64,000 nucleotides of DNA from Clostridia bacterium (GTDB taxonomy: Bacteria; Bacillota; Clostridia; Oscillospirales; CAG-272). Numbering within the stretch: position 1 is the stretch's first letter; each line of letters starts with the position of its first letter. Positions 1 to 8,780 of this stretch are shown piece after piece. The position numbers and the translations under genes are program-made. The stretch spans positions 1-64,000 of the forward strand of contig JAFUOH010000010.1 in assembly GCA_017482055.1 (NCBI GenBank), in the 5' to 3' direction. The notes under the pieces were generated by a model. The model was not told the origin of the DNA and made no database searches. It saw nothing but the letters and a program-made list of their open reading frames with translations.

Positions 1-893
1 CCTGTTTCAATCATTGCAATATACCGAAAAATGGGATACGCCTGAGGCGGACTCACAGCATTTCCCAAGGTTCGAAGTCTGGCCGTTCTGCCTTTGCTGT
101 GTTCTGTCATACGGGGAGCCTGATCAGGTTCTCTTTCCCATATTCTAAATCCGTCCATTTCAGAGGGAAGCCCATCAGCCACTCCACCCAATCCGGATTC
201 AACGCATAGGTTTCCGGTAATTCCGCTGCTCCCGGCGTCAGGAAGTGAACTGTTGCCGAAAGCAATGGAGTCCACTTCCCACCGCTTTTGTTGTGCTTCC
301 GCAGATGTCCGGTCTCTGACAAAGATACCTCCAACCTGCGCACATCCCGCACCGTGTTGTCGTCTGATGCAAGGGGTGTGGGAAACATGAGCCGCGAGGA
401 TAAAAGTACGCTGGCGCTCATGCCATGCTCCGACGGCACAAGCCGGAAATACGAGTGGGAGAACAGTGTATCCCGCTTTTGCCAGGTCAAAGATCGTTTT
501 GTCGAGCCCCATATTGATGAAGCCAGCAACATTTTCCCCAAGCACCCAACGGGGCCGCAGTTCGGTAATAACTCGGCACATTTCCGGCCATAGGTAGCGT
601 TCATCCTCAAAGCCTTTTCTTTGTCCGGCTGTTGAGAAGGGCTGACACGGAAATCCGCCTGATATGACGGTGACTGTTTCAAGTCCTGTTTTCTCAAAAA
701 ACGCCTCCTTCGTGAGTGTAGTAATATCCCGGAACCTGGGAACGTCCGGCCAGCGCGCCGAGAGGACGGAGTGCGGAAAATCCGCCCATTCACACTGACA
801 GACGGTTTCAAACCCTGCGGCCTCCGCCGCAAGGTCAAGACCGCCTATGCCGGAAAACAGGCTCACGTGGGTCAAATTAACTTTGCTTGCCAT
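1..893 (-). CDS. DNA (cytosine-5)-methyltransferase, 3' end beyond the window
   Basis: This gene would methylate cytosine at C5 in a specific DNA sequence. Reading the minus strand from an ATG at 893 gives 297 open codons to the window edge. The motifs come in family order: the SAM-binding start LFSGIGGLDLA (residues 12-22), the catalytic PCQ loop GGFPCQPFS (Cys83), ENV (120-122), a motif VIII-like HERQR (158-162) and GNAVSPPQ near the C-terminus. The target-recognition region between about 170 and 270 is short. The gene overlaps the end of virB4 by 17 bp and so belongs to the conjugation operon. On an ICE such an enzyme would most simply protect transferred DNA from restriction; that role is inferred. 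No restriction endonuclease gene is visible beside it. The C-terminus beyond the edge is unknown. Confidence 0.93.
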   Translation of the reverse strand, partial: MASKVNLTHVSLFSGIGGLDLAAEAAGFETVCQCEWADFPHSVLSARWPDVPRFRDITTLTKEAFFEKTGLETVTVISGGFPCQPFSTAGQRKGFEDERYLWPEMCRVITELRPRWVLGENVAGFINMGLDKTIFDLAKAGYTVLPLVFPACAVGAWHERQRTFILAAHVSHTPCIRRQHGAGCAQVGGIFVRDRTSAEAQQKRWEVDSIAFGNSSLPDAGSSGITGNLCVESGLGGVADGLPSEMDGFRIWEREPDQAPRMTEHSKGRTARLRTLGNAVSPPQAYPIFRYIAMIET

Positions 894-3318
894 TGTCTTT
901 TCCTCCGCCGTCCGCAATGTCGGACAGCTTTGTAGTCATAATGGCGTAGAGCTCGTTATCCTTCGGGAAGTTATCCACGAATGGCAGGATCACGTTGCCG
1001 AAGAAGATAAGCCCCTGTCCTGGTCCCGCGTTTGAGATATGCGCCGCCTGCTGATTAGAGATATTCAATCTCTCACAAAGTATCTTGCGGTCGCCGCTTG
1101 CCTGGTTGAGAAGGTACACAAAATCGCTGTTCTCAAAGATATTCTCGATCTCAGGAGAGGAAAGAAGGTCCTTGATATTCTGTGTGATACCCGTGGGGAT
1201 ACCGCCCCATTTACGGAAGCGTTTCCAAATCTCCACGCTCCAAGCTCCCACCTCGCCGCGTAGGAGAAGGTGGAACTCGTCAACAAAATACCAGGTGGAT
1301 TTGCCCAGGTCTCGGTTTTGGGATACTCTGTTCCATACCTGATCCTGAATGACGAGCATACCCAGGCTTTTTAATTGCTTGCCCAGCTCCTTGATATCGA
1401 AGCATACAAGGCGGTTATTGATATCCACGTTCGTTCTGTGATTGAACACGTTGAGCGAACCGTGGACGTAAAGCTCCAGTGCCGCCGCGACTCTCTGTGC
1501 CTCGGGCTCGGGCTGACGCTTGATCTCGTCGTATAGGTCCTCCAAAATCGGCATTGTTTCCGGTCGGGGGTCTGCCATATACGGACGGTACACGGTGCGG
1601 ACAGCCCTGTCAATGAGGGTCTTTTCCACCGGCTCCAGCCCGTTCCTTCCGCCTGCCGCAAGCTCGCAAAAGGACAGAATGAAATCGGATTTAAGGGCAA
1701 GCGGATTGTCGTCCTCACTGTAATTGAGGTTGATATCCATAGGATTGACGTACTGCGTACTGGTCGGAGAAATCTTAATGACCTGACCTTTCAGCCTATC
1801 CACCAGCGGGAAGTATTCTGCCTCGGGGTCGCAAATGAGGATATCGTCCTTCGTGCTCAGGAAGGTTCCGAGAATTGACCTCTTTGCCGAGAAACTTTTA
1901 CCGCTGCCGGGTGTGCCGAGGATCATACCGTTAGGCGTTTTCAGTCTTTTGCGGTCGGCAAGGATCATATTGCCGGAGGTGGCATTGAGACCGTAGTAAA
2001 GCGCCTCGCCGCCGTGGAATATCTCCTGTGTGGTAAAGGGAACGAACACGGCAACGGAGGAAGTGGTAAGACCGCGCTGTATCTTGATACGGTTGACACC
2101 GAGAGGCAGGGCCGATACGAAACCGTCCTCCTGCTGGAAATCCAGCCGCACAAGCTGACAGTTATATTTCTGTGCTACGCTCGCCGCGCGGAGAAGGTCG
2201 TTATCCAGCTTTTGCTTGCTGTCTGCGAAGTTTACCACAAGGAAGGTCAGGAGAAACATTCTCTCGTTTCTGCTCTGCAGATCACGGAGGATATTCTTTG
2301 CCTCGCTCGCGTATGTGGCAATATCGGTCGGTATGATATCCATGTCGAACCCTTCACGGACCGCCTTTTTCTGTGCGTCGATCTTCATACTGTCGATATC
2401 GGTGATCTTTCGCTTGACGGTCTTGATCGCCTCGTTCTGGTCCATACTGCGGATATGGAGGCTGACGAGAATATTACTGTCGGTATCCAAAAGCTCGGTG
2501 AGCAGTCGGTCGTCCATCTCGGGCGCACTGATCTGCAAGAAGGACGCGGCGCAGAATTTGTCCGCCATCGTAAATTTCCTCGACTCTCCAAAACGGAAGG
2601 AGGACGGGGCTATAAAATCCTTGACCGAGAGACCTGACGGTGCAAGCCAGCTCCATTCAAAGGAAAACCGTTCGCCGTCCGGGTGGAGGATACTGTGCAG
2701 CACCTCCAGCCATTCACGGCCGGTCAGCTCTTTTGCCAGGGCGCCCATCACCTTAAAATGGTTGAGCGCGTCGGCAATGATACGGGAAAACCTTGCCCTT
2801 GCCGTTTTAATTTCCTTTGCATCGATGGTGAGAACAAGGTATTTTGTTTTGATACGGCCGTTGTTGCCGTGTTCAAGCTGACCTCGGAGCATTTGCGTAT
2901 AGCACTCGCGGATATGGTCGAAGTCGTCGTTTTGCGCCGCGATCTCGATACGCTTTACGAAATCCTCACGGTTCATACGGTGGCTCACAAGGGAGAGCTC
3001 CATACCAATAGAAGCGTCGTGGGCGTTATACATATCGCAGAGAGCTTCAAAAATTGCCGTCTGATCGTCGGGCTTGGCAAGCTGATAATTTACGTCCTCA
3101 AACTCGATACAGCGGGACCAGGTCTTTTCATCCAGACGGCACAGACCGTCCGGGTACATTTGACGGAACGGTAAGGTGTCCTGCGCCGTTCTCGCCTTGC
3201 CATCGCCCTTCGCATTTTCGATAATGCGCTTGATCTCACGCTTTTCAGCGTTTGTCAGCTTTACCTTCGGTCTTGCCGCCTTGACTGCCTTCGGCTCTTG
3301 CTTTGGCTTTACGAACAA
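877..3318 (-). CDS. virB4: VirB4/TraE-type conjugation ATPase
   Basis: This is the ATPase that powers the type IV secretion channel of the conjugative element, acting at the inner face of the membrane. The 813-residue protein has an N-terminal region of about 430 residues, Walker A GTPGSGKS near residue 467, and Walker B VDEFHLLL near 678. I chose the TTG at 3318: GGAGG lies nine bases upstream, inside the 3' end of prgI, and the second VirB4 copy in this window (start 33872) uses the same arrangement. The gene overlaps prgI by 74 bp, which suggests translational coupling. It is followed by the C5 methyltransferase. The reading frame is intact, so ICE1 may still be transferable. The family call is firm; homology to Tn916-like or CTn elements is general. 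Confidence 0.95.
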   Translation of the reverse strand: MFVKPKQEPKAVKAARPKVKLTNAEKREIKRIIENAKGDGKARTAQDTLPFRQMYPDGLCRLDEKTWSRCIEFEDVNYQLAKPDDQTAIFEALCDMYNAHDASIGMELSLVSHRMNREDFVKRIEIAAQNDDFDHIRECYTQMLRGQLEHGNNGRIKTKYLVLTIDAKEIKTARARFSRIIADALNHFKVMGALAKELTGREWLEVLHSILHPDGERFSFEWSWLAPSGLSVKDFIAPSSFRFGESRKFTMADKFCAASFLQISAPEMDDRLLTELLDTDSNILVSLHIRSMDQNEAIKTVKRKITDIDSMKIDAQKKAVREGFDMDIIPTDIATYASEAKNILRDLQSRNERMFLLTFLVVNFADSKQKLDNDLLRAASVAQKYNCQLVRLDFQQEDGFVSALPLGVNRIKIQRGLTTSSVAVFVPFTTQEIFHGGEALYYGLNATSGNMILADRKRLKTPNGMILGTPGSGKSFSAKRSILGTFLSTKDDILICDPEAEYFPLVDRLKGQVIKISPTSTQYVNPMDINLNYSEDDNPLALKSDFILSFCELAAGGRNGLEPVEKTLIDRAVRTVYRPYMADPRPETMPILEDLYDEIKRQPEPEAQRVAAALELYVHGSLNVFNHRTNVDINNRLVCFDIKELGKQLKSLGMLVIQDQVWNRVSQNRDLGKSTWYFVDEFHLLLRGEVGAWSVEIWKRFRKWGGIPTGITQNIKDLLSSPEIENIFENSDFVYLLNQASGDRKILCERLNISNQQAAHISNAGPGQGLIFFGNVILPFVDNFPKDNELYAIMTTKLSDIADGGGKDNGKQS

Positions 3319-3670
3319 CAGCCATCACCTCCTTTTCTGTCTGCATTTGCCGTTTGACCGCGGCATAAAAATTGTTTGTCTGATAGGGTCGCTCCTTCGT
3401 TCTCGTAAACATTGAACGGATGATATGACCGCCGATCACCTCCAGGGGTTGACCGTGGCGCTCATACATAGCGAGAAGAAAGAACGGGAGCATGACTAAG
3501 ATCATGCAGAGGGTGGCAGCGGTGGTATTGATAACGCTTTTGAGCAAAAAGAAAAGCGGTACTCCTATGAGTGCCGCCGCGCCGAAACATATTAGCTGCC
3601 GTTTGGTGAGACCAAACATGACTTTGCTTTTGACTTTGGTTAAATCTTTGGGAATGGTTACATACGCCAT
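3245..3670 (-). CDS. PrgI family conjugation membrane protein
   Basis: This is a small membrane protein of Gram-positive conjugation systems, the usual partner of VirB4. From the ATG at 3670 (AAAAGGAGG seven bases upstream) it is 141 residues. It begins with the typical YVTIPKDL and KVMFGLTKRQL motifs and has two membrane segments at about residues 28-68. It ends with a basic, Lys/Arg-rich tail. An in-frame upstream extension of 23 codons overlaps the methyltransferase gene and lacks a ribosome site, so I rejected it. The stop of the MT-A70 gene lies two bases before this start. A second, diverged PrgI is encoded at 33826-34233. Confidence 0.9.
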   Translation of the reverse strand: MAYVTIPKDLTKVKSKVMFGLTKRQLICFGAAALIGVPLFFLLKSVINTTAATLCMILVMLPFFLLAMYERHGQPLEVIGGHIIRSMFTRTKERPYQTNNFYAAVKRQMQTEKEVMAVVRKAKARAEGSQGGKTEGKADKR

Positions 3671-3672
3671 TA

Positions 3673-4236
3673 TCAGGCCTCCTTTTCTTTGCCCGGAAGG
3701 GTGATACTGTCGGGAGCCTCGTTGCCCCACACGTCCCATCCGGGCATTTTCTGCCTTGCGAAAAGCTCTATGCGGGGAACATCCCCCATAAGCTCCACAA
3801 TTCGTTTCCTTGCCTCGTCGGGCTTTTTGCTGTGTTCCTCAATGGGAGAAACGATAACCTGGTGAACACCTCTTGACTGCCGCCTGGGGCTGCCTTTGGT
3901 CGCGATCACGCAGAGCTCCGCATTTGCCCGCGTCCAGTATCCCATCCCCCAGAACAGGGTCGGGACCTTCTTATTCTGCTTGACCCATACGAAGGCAACG
4001 CTTTTGTATTCAAAGCCCCAGGCGTCAAGCACTCCCCACGCCTCACGGAGCATAGGAAAGGTGATCCAGAGGAACAGGGCGCAGTCTTTATCCGCAAGCT
4101 CGCCCACGGGCAAGGCCTTGATATCCTCTATCTTCATCGTAGGGTAATGACTTTCCGCGCTCCGTCCCGCGCCCTTCTTGCTCCACACCTTGTAGGCCCA
4201 GGGAGGATCGGCATAAATGACGTTGTATTTCTTCAT
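3673..4236 (-). CDS. MT-A70 family adenine methyltransferase
   Basis: This is a predicted SAM-dependent N6-adenine methyltransferase of the MT-A70 class. The 187-residue protein has the catalytic DPPW motif at residues 11-14 (YADPPW), an aromatic-rich FLWIT segment, and the usual C-terminal RIELFARQ and GWDVWGNE motifs. It sits between the virB6-like and prgI genes, with 9 bp to the former and 2 bp to the latter, so it is co-transcribed with the secretion channel. The ICE therefore carries two modification enzymes of different chemistry (this one and the C5 enzyme at 1-893). Modification of element DNA against host restriction is the natural inference, but the target is not known. Confidence 0.92.
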   Translation of the reverse strand: MKKYNVIYADPPWAYKVWSKKGAGRSAESHYPTMKIEDIKALPVGELADKDCALFLWITFPMLREAWGVLDAWGFEYKSVAFVWVKQNKKVPTLFWGMGYWTRANAELCVIATKGSPRRQSRGVHQVIVSPIEEHSKKPDEARKRIVELMGDVPRIELFARQKMPGWDVWGNEAPDSITLPGKEKEA

Positions 4237-4245
4237 GCCGCCTCC

Positions 4246-5115
4246 TTAATGCGCCCCGAACAGGGATTTTGAGAGAGACCCCGTTTTGAACAGTGCGAAA
4301 CACAGAAGCACCGTATATCCCATACAGCTCCAGATAGCGCCGGAGATATTCCCGGTCGTGCCGATGGTCTGAATGAGAACGGAATAGATCGCCACGCATA
4401 CCATAATGAGAAACGCCTGAAATGCCAGCGCGAACAGAGATTTTAAGTAATTCTGCCCGGTGGAGCTCCAATCACGGTTCGTCATAGTGGCAAGGGGGAT
4501 CGGTCCGATGGAGGTCGTCAAGTACACCTCTATCATGCGGCCGTAAATGACGAGCATGATACAGATGGAGAGCGCGTTCATCGTCAGCCCCACGAAAAGG
4601 GACTGGAACCATAGACCGAATAGTTCTCCTGTGCCGAGGGCTTCAAGCTGCCCCTGCATATTCGATATTACGGTGTTCACGTCAAGGGCGGTGTTTCCGA
4701 TGATAACGCCGGACGCCTGGTTTACCACGCTTTGGCCCACGTCGAAGATACCCATGACGATATTCCAGGTGTTGGTTACGATCAGCACGGCACAGAAGGT
4801 CTTGAATATCCACTTGAAGAACATCCAGGTATCTACGTCGTGCATATTATTCTTTTCTGTCACAAGCTGGATCAGCTCATAACACATAACGAAAGTCAGG
4901 ATAACCCCGGCTATCGGGACAATGACCGATTCTGAAAGATTACGGATCATGGAATAGACGCCGCTGTTCCAATTCAGCGGCGTCTGTCCCACTTCTCCGG
5001 CGATCTCGCTTACTTTATCGTTCACTGTGTCGAACATGCCCGACAGGTTTCCTGTGATACCCTCAATGAGCAGCCCCCTGAGCCACTCATTGAGTTTGTC
5101 GAGTATGCCGCCCAT
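4246..5115 (-). CDS. VirB6/TrbL-like conjugation channel membrane protein
   Basis: This is a 289-residue polytopic membrane protein in the VirB6/TrbL position of the conjugation operon. About five or six hydrophobic segments are visible (near residues 65-85, 105-130, 170-195, 200-215, 225-250 and 262-280), after an amphipathic N-terminus that begins MGGILDKLNEWL. Members of this family form the membrane part of the transfer channel. It lies 20 bp downstream of the Maff2 gene and 9 bp upstream of the MT-A70 gene. Assignment rests on topology, length and gene order more than on a sharp motif. Confidence 0.85.
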   Translation of the reverse strand: MGGILDKLNEWLRGLLIEGITGNLSGMFDTVNDKVSEIAGEVGQTPLNWNSGVYSMIRNLSESVIVPIAGVILTFVMCYELIQLVTEKNNMHDVDTWMFFKWIFKTFCAVLIVTNTWNIVMGIFDVGQSVVNQASGVIIGNTALDVNTVISNMQGQLEALGTGELFGLWFQSLFVGLTMNALSICIMLVIYGRMIEVYLTTSIGPIPLATMTNRDWSSTGQNYLKSLFALAFQAFLIMVCVAIYSVLIQTIGTTGNISGAIWSCMGYTVLLCFALFKTGSLSKSLFGAH

Positions 5116-5135
5116 AAGCGATTACCGCCGGACGA

Positions 5136-5351
5136 TTAACCGAACAAGCCGGAGAGCAGAGGTACGAGGGTGATACCGATGAGGGCAACACCGCCGCCTG
5201 CCATAAGCTGCTTCATACCCTGGGACTTGGCACCGGGATTATCGTTGCCGTAGCCTTCCAGAAGGTTGATAACACCCCAGATACCGAGACCGGCACCGAG
5301 AGCGATAACGAGAGTCTGCAATACACCAACTGCGCTATTGAAAAATTCCAT
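5136..5351 (-). CDS. Maff2 family small membrane protein
   Basis: This 71-residue protein has two hydrophobic helices separated by a polar loop (LLEGYGNDNPGAKSQG). It matches the Maff2 type of small membrane protein that sits between virD4 and virB6 in clostridial ICEs. Size and topology resemble a VirB2-like pilin subunit, but that is inference. A strong ribosome site (AGGAGG) precedes the ATG at 5351. It would act in the cell envelope as part of the transfer apparatus. Confidence 0.88.
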   Translation of the reverse strand: MEFFNSAVGVLQTLVIALGAGLGIWGVINLLEGYGNDNPGAKSQGMKQLMAGGGVALIGITLVPLLSGLFG

Positions 5352-5389
5352 AAAGTAAATCCTCCTAAAAAATGTTTTTGATTTTGGTT

Positions 5390-7147
5390 TTATGTGGTTA
5401 CGTCAATCTCGTACACATCGAAACGGTCCGTAGGCTTTACCACGGCGCGCTGTTTCTTCATGTACCGTTCCATGTCAAAGACATTTTTAGGGTCGGCGTC
5501 GGCTGTGTATTTGTAGTTCGGGTGCCTTGTGAGGTCGTATTTGTCCGAGAAGAAGGGACGCACGCCTCGCAGCATAAAAATACACTTGCCTCCGTCCATA
5601 ACAGCAAGTTCGTCCTGGGTCATCAACTCCTTTCCTAATTTCTGATAACTGAGACCGTGGGAGATTTGCGTGCCCCTGTTTTCGGATCGGTTGTAGCTGT
5701 CGATGGTCTCTTTGCCCAGCAGCTCCGATATCTCTTTCAGGGTCGTTTTCTCCTTGCCTCCCAAAAACAAGGTGCTGTCGCAGTTGCCCACAATGGTATC
5801 CGCGCTGTCCTTGTAAATGGCTTTTAACTGACTCTGCGATTGCAGAATGATGGACGCCGATATTTCACGGCTGCGTATGGTTGCGATCAGCTTGTCAAAT
5901 GCGGGTATCTGTCCAATATTCGCAAATTCGTCCAGGATCAGACGGACGTGGACGGGTAAGCGCCCGCCGTAGAAATCATCCGCCTTGTCGCAAAGAAGGT
6001 TGAAAAGCTGACTATACATAAGGGCGGCAACAAAGTTAAAAGTGCTGTCGGTATCGCTGATGATAACGAACAGCGCCGCCTTGCTGTCGCCCAAAGTATC
6101 AAGCTCCAATTCGTCATAGGCCATAAGCTCCCGCAGCTCCTTGATATCGAAGGGAGCGAGACGGGCGCCGCAGCTAATGAGGATGGATTTTAATGTTTTG
6201 CCCGCGGCCATCTTGAATTTCTTATACTGCTTGACGGCGAAATGGTCCGGGTCTTTTTCCTCCAGGTCAGCAAAAAGGAGGTCAACGGGGCTTTGGTATT
6301 CTTCGTCGTCCTCCCTGGCTTCACTGGCATTGATAAGATCAAGCAGCGTTATGAAGTTTTTTTCGTCCTCCGTGGCCTCATACCAGATATATCCGATCAG
6401 GGCCGAGTAATAGAGGCGTTCCGCCTTTACCCAAAAATCCTCGCCGGATTTGTCGCCCTCGCCTTTGGTATTCATAATCAGGGCATTTACCAGCTTCAAA
6501 ATATCCTTTTCGGATCGGATATACGCCAGAGGGTTATACCGCATAGATTTTTTGAAGTTTATGAGGTTCAGGCTTTTAATGCGGTATTTCTTTCGCTCCA
6601 GGAGCCGTCCCACCTCGTTTAGGATCGTGCCTTTCGGATCGGTCACGACATACGAGGAATGGCATTGAAGGAGAGAAGGCTTGCAGAAGAAGCGTGTTTT
6701 ACCGCTGCCGCTGCCTCCGATCACAAGAATATTTTTGTTTCTCGCGTATTTGGGCTGTTTCGGTCTGCTCGACATTGTGATACGTTCCGTCTGCGTGATG
6801 GGGATATTGTTAAAAAAGTCCTCGTCCACAAACGGGGCGATATCCGCAGGCGTGCCCCATCGGGCGCTGCCGTACTCCACACCGTGGCGGTATTTCTTTG
6901 CGTTCTTGCCTTTGAAATGCACGATCAAGCGGATAATGACTGCGCCCGCAATGCCGATCAGGAGGTCAAGAAGGTGGAAGCTGGGTGCAAGGGAGGAAAA
7001 GGCACTTGCAAATCCTTCACCGATGGAGAGTATCTTTGCGGAGAGGTCCGCGCCCGGTGCCAGACGGAAGGCCTGGGATACCTTGTCAAAGGGATACACG
7101 AACAGCACATACGGGAGGTTGGTTAGGATCAGTTTTTTCACGTTCAT
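5390..7147 (-). CDS. virD4: VirD4/TraG-type coupling protein
   Basis: This is the type IV coupling ATPase that brings the relaxase-DNA complex to the transfer channel. The 585-residue protein has N-terminal membrane segments (about residues 5-90), Walker A GGSGSGKT near 142 and Walker B LILDEFANIG near 400. The latter is followed by the typical ATIRSREISASIILQSQSQL stretch. Its ATG overlaps the end of pcfB by four bases (ATGA), a sign of translational coupling. The frame is intact. No virD4 copy survives in the second ICE at 31.4-39.6 kb. Confidence 0.96.
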   Translation of the reverse strand: MNVKKLILTNLPYVLFVYPFDKVSQAFRLAPGADLSAKILSIGEGFASAFSSLAPSFHLLDLLIGIAGAVIIRLIVHFKGKNAKKYRHGVEYGSARWGTPADIAPFVDEDFFNNIPITQTERITMSSRPKQPKYARNKNILVIGGSGSGKTRFFCKPSLLQCHSSYVVTDPKGTILNEVGRLLERKKYRIKSLNLINFKKSMRYNPLAYIRSEKDILKLVNALIMNTKGEGDKSGEDFWVKAERLYYSALIGYIWYEATEDEKNFITLLDLINASEAREDDEEYQSPVDLLFADLEEKDPDHFAVKQYKKFKMAAGKTLKSILISCGARLAPFDIKELRELMAYDELELDTLGDSKAALFVIISDTDSTFNFVAALMYSQLFNLLCDKADDFYGGRLPVHVRLILDEFANIGQIPAFDKLIATIRSREISASIILQSQSQLKAIYKDSADTIVGNCDSTLFLGGKEKTTLKEISELLGKETIDSYNRSENRGTQISHGLSYQKLGKELMTQDELAVMDGGKCIFMLRGVRPFFSDKYDLTRHPNYKYTADADPKNVFDMERYMKKQRAVVKPTDRFDVYEIDVTT

Positions 7148-7632
7148 AGCTGCACGCTCCGATCTTTGACCTTGACTTTCTCCCGGTCAATGGTTCTTTG
7201 CTCGGCCCTCTGCGCCGCCTTCTCCTTCGCCTTTGCCAGACGCTCCCGGATGGTCGGCTTTTCCTCACGAGCCATTTTCTTTGCCGCGAACTCCTGGAAG
7301 GCTGCCGTGATCGCGTCTGCATCCCGGCTTTTGAAGAACACCATATACCGGGGCTTTTCGGCCGTTGTGTCTTTCTTCAGGGCAAAGTCCACGTGGTACT
7401 TTTTCGCGACCGCCGTAAATGCCTTGATATTCTTGTCGGTGATCTCGATATTCGCAAGCCCCGCGTTCTGGCCCGCAAGCTGTTTCAGGCTTTGCTTGCC
7501 CCGGTGTATCTTTGCGCCTTTGTTCTTCTGCGCCTCCAAAACAGCTTTGAGTGCTTTTTCAAGGGTGTGCTCGCTGATCTTGGCGCCGTCAATGATGATG
7601 GCTACTGCCTTGCCGGTTACTTCTTCCTGCAT
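7144..7632 (-). CDS. PcfB family (DUF3801) conjugation protein
   Basis: This 162-residue protein starts MQEEVTGKAVAIIIDGAKISEHTL, which fits the PcfB/DUF3801 family. PcfB of enterococcal pCF10 takes part in substrate processing with the relaxase PcfG and the coupling protein PcfC. The first two thirds form a compact alpha/beta domain and the last 45 residues are highly charged (Lys/Arg/Glu). It begins directly after the stop of the DUF6017 gene and overlaps virD4 by four bases. Cytoplasmic; role by family and position. Confidence 0.9.
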   Translation of the reverse strand: MQEEVTGKAVAIIIDGAKISEHTLEKALKAVLEAQKNKGAKIHRGKQSLKQLAGQNAGLANIEITDKNIKAFTAVAKKYHVDFALKKDTTAEKPRYMVFFKSRDADAITAAFQEFAAKKMAREEKPTIRERLAKAKEKAAQRAEQRTIDREKVKVKDRSVQL

Positions 7633-8553
7633 TTACTCACGCCCCCTTCGCCCGTCCCCGTACATATCATGCTGTACCAGGGAGGAATAATAGCTGTTGA
7701 TGGTGGAGGGTGCATTATACAGCGCCGCCAGGAGATATTTCTTGATATTGCGGACATAGGTGGTGTTGTCCCTCATGCAATCCATCACGTACTGAACGTG
7801 GGAGCTGTCCAGCTTCAGGAAACGGGATTTTACCACCTCCGCTGGGAAATCGTCTCCGGCTATGCGGATCGTCTTTCTTGCCGAACAGACGGTATCCACG
7901 ATGAGCTCCGCGATCTCGTTAAGCTGTTCACGGTCCATCTTCGGGTCCTGAATGAGAATGTCATAGTCGATATTCTCCAAAACGATCTCACGGTATGTTT
8001 CTCTCGCTCCCATCCCATCCGTTCCTATCCGTGAGCGTGTGCGCTCACCGTCTCCCGTGGGGGCTGGGGGATTTGATGGGATAGGATTTGATGGTTCAGT
8101 AATTGATAAATCTTTTTTTGATTCAGAGTTACTTGATATATCTATATTTAATTGTGCGGGGTTTTCCTGTTCAGGTTTTCCCAAGACAGGGTTATCCAAG
8201 ACTGGATTTACCTGAACTGGATTTTCCTGTTTAGGTTTTTCCCGTTTAGGTGACGGTTCTATGGGCTGTTCCAAAATGGTGTACTCGATGGCTCCGAGCT
8301 GACCGTTTTCGTTTCGGACGCGCTCACGGATCACATACCCGTGTTCCTCCAGCTCACGCACTCCGGCGCATATACTGTCCACGCCATCCTTGCAGATATG
8401 GGCGAGACCTTTTGTGGTGTAGTCCCATTCCTCCGGCAGAGAGAGCATAAGGGAGAGCAACCCCTTCGCTTTCAGGGACAATCCCGTGTTGCGTAGATGA
8501 TGGTTCGACATGACCGTGTAATCACGGGTCTTGTCTATGCGGAATACTGCCAT
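7633..8553 (-). CDS. RepA-like winged-helix/DUF6017 protein of ICE1
   Basis: This 306-residue protein has an N-terminal winged-helix replication-initiator-like domain (about residues 1-110). Its motifs include YTVMSNHHL, LSLKAKGLLSLMLSLPEEWDYT and HICKDGVDSI. A low-complexity linker (about 115-175) is built of 5-residue repeats of the QENPV type. A C-terminal domain (about 195-306, YREIVLENIDYD to SLVQHDMYG) is of the DUF6017 type. These proteins are common at the head of clostridial ICE transfer operons and are often annotated as replication initiators; the function is not proven. AGGAAGGAGG precedes the ATG. A truncated paralogue lies at 38061-38543. Confidence 0.88.
   Translation of the reverse strand: MAVFRIDKTRDYTVMSNHHLRNTGLSLKAKGLLSLMLSLPEEWDYTTKGLAHICKDGVDSICAGVRELEEHGYVIRERVRNENGQLGAIEYTILEQPIEPSPKREKPKQENPVQVNPVLDNPVLGKPEQENPAQLNIDISSNSESKKDLSITEPSNPIPSNPPAPTGDGERTRSRIGTDGMGARETYREIVLENIDYDILIQDPKMDREQLNEIAELIVDTVCSARKTIRIAGDDFPAEVVKSRFLKLDSSHVQYVMDCMRDNTTYVRNIKKYLLAALYNAPSTINSYYSSLVQHDMYGDGRRGRE
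8153..8240 (-). repeat. 15-nt/5-residue repeat array in the RepA-like linker
   Basis: The linker of the ICE1 RepA-like protein is six units of five residues: QENPV, QVNPV, LDNPV, LGKPE, QENPA, then QLNID. At the DNA level these are imperfect 15-nt repeats centred on TTTTCC/TGTT. The paralogue at 38061-38543 has the same design with different units. Confidence 0.75.
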
Positions 8554-8735
8554 TTCCGTACCTCCTTCCTGTAAAATTGAAAAGTGTTGTTTTTTGGTGT
8601 TTTCTCCGTCTGTATCCCTCCGTTATCCTCCGCAAAGGAAAACACCCACGCCCATCACGGAACGCAAGGCACAGAGGAAAGAACGGCGGTTTTTCCACCC
8701 TAATTCATACATTTTTTGATAGGGTCTTTTGGGCA

Positions 8736-8772
8736 TAAAAAAACGCCACAAGATTTTTCGTCTTATGGCGTT
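8736..8772 (-). terminator. Rho-independent terminator of the excisionase-like gene
   Basis: On the minus strand the RNA would form an AACGCCATAAGA / TCTTGTGGCGTT stem around a CGAAAAA loop, followed by a run of seven T. It starts about ten bases after the stop codon at 8781. Confidence 0.85.
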
Positions 8773-8780
8773 AGCGTGGT

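Noticed and set aside
107-838. A 243-codon open frame on the minus strand
   Set aside because: It is a shadow in another frame of the C5 methyltransferase, whose own frame (893 to the window edge) has all catalytic motifs in order.
8150-8250. A CRISPR-like array (15-nt repeats)
   Set aside because: The repeats are in frame inside a protein-coding linker and have no spacers. No other CRISPR-like structure was seen in the window.
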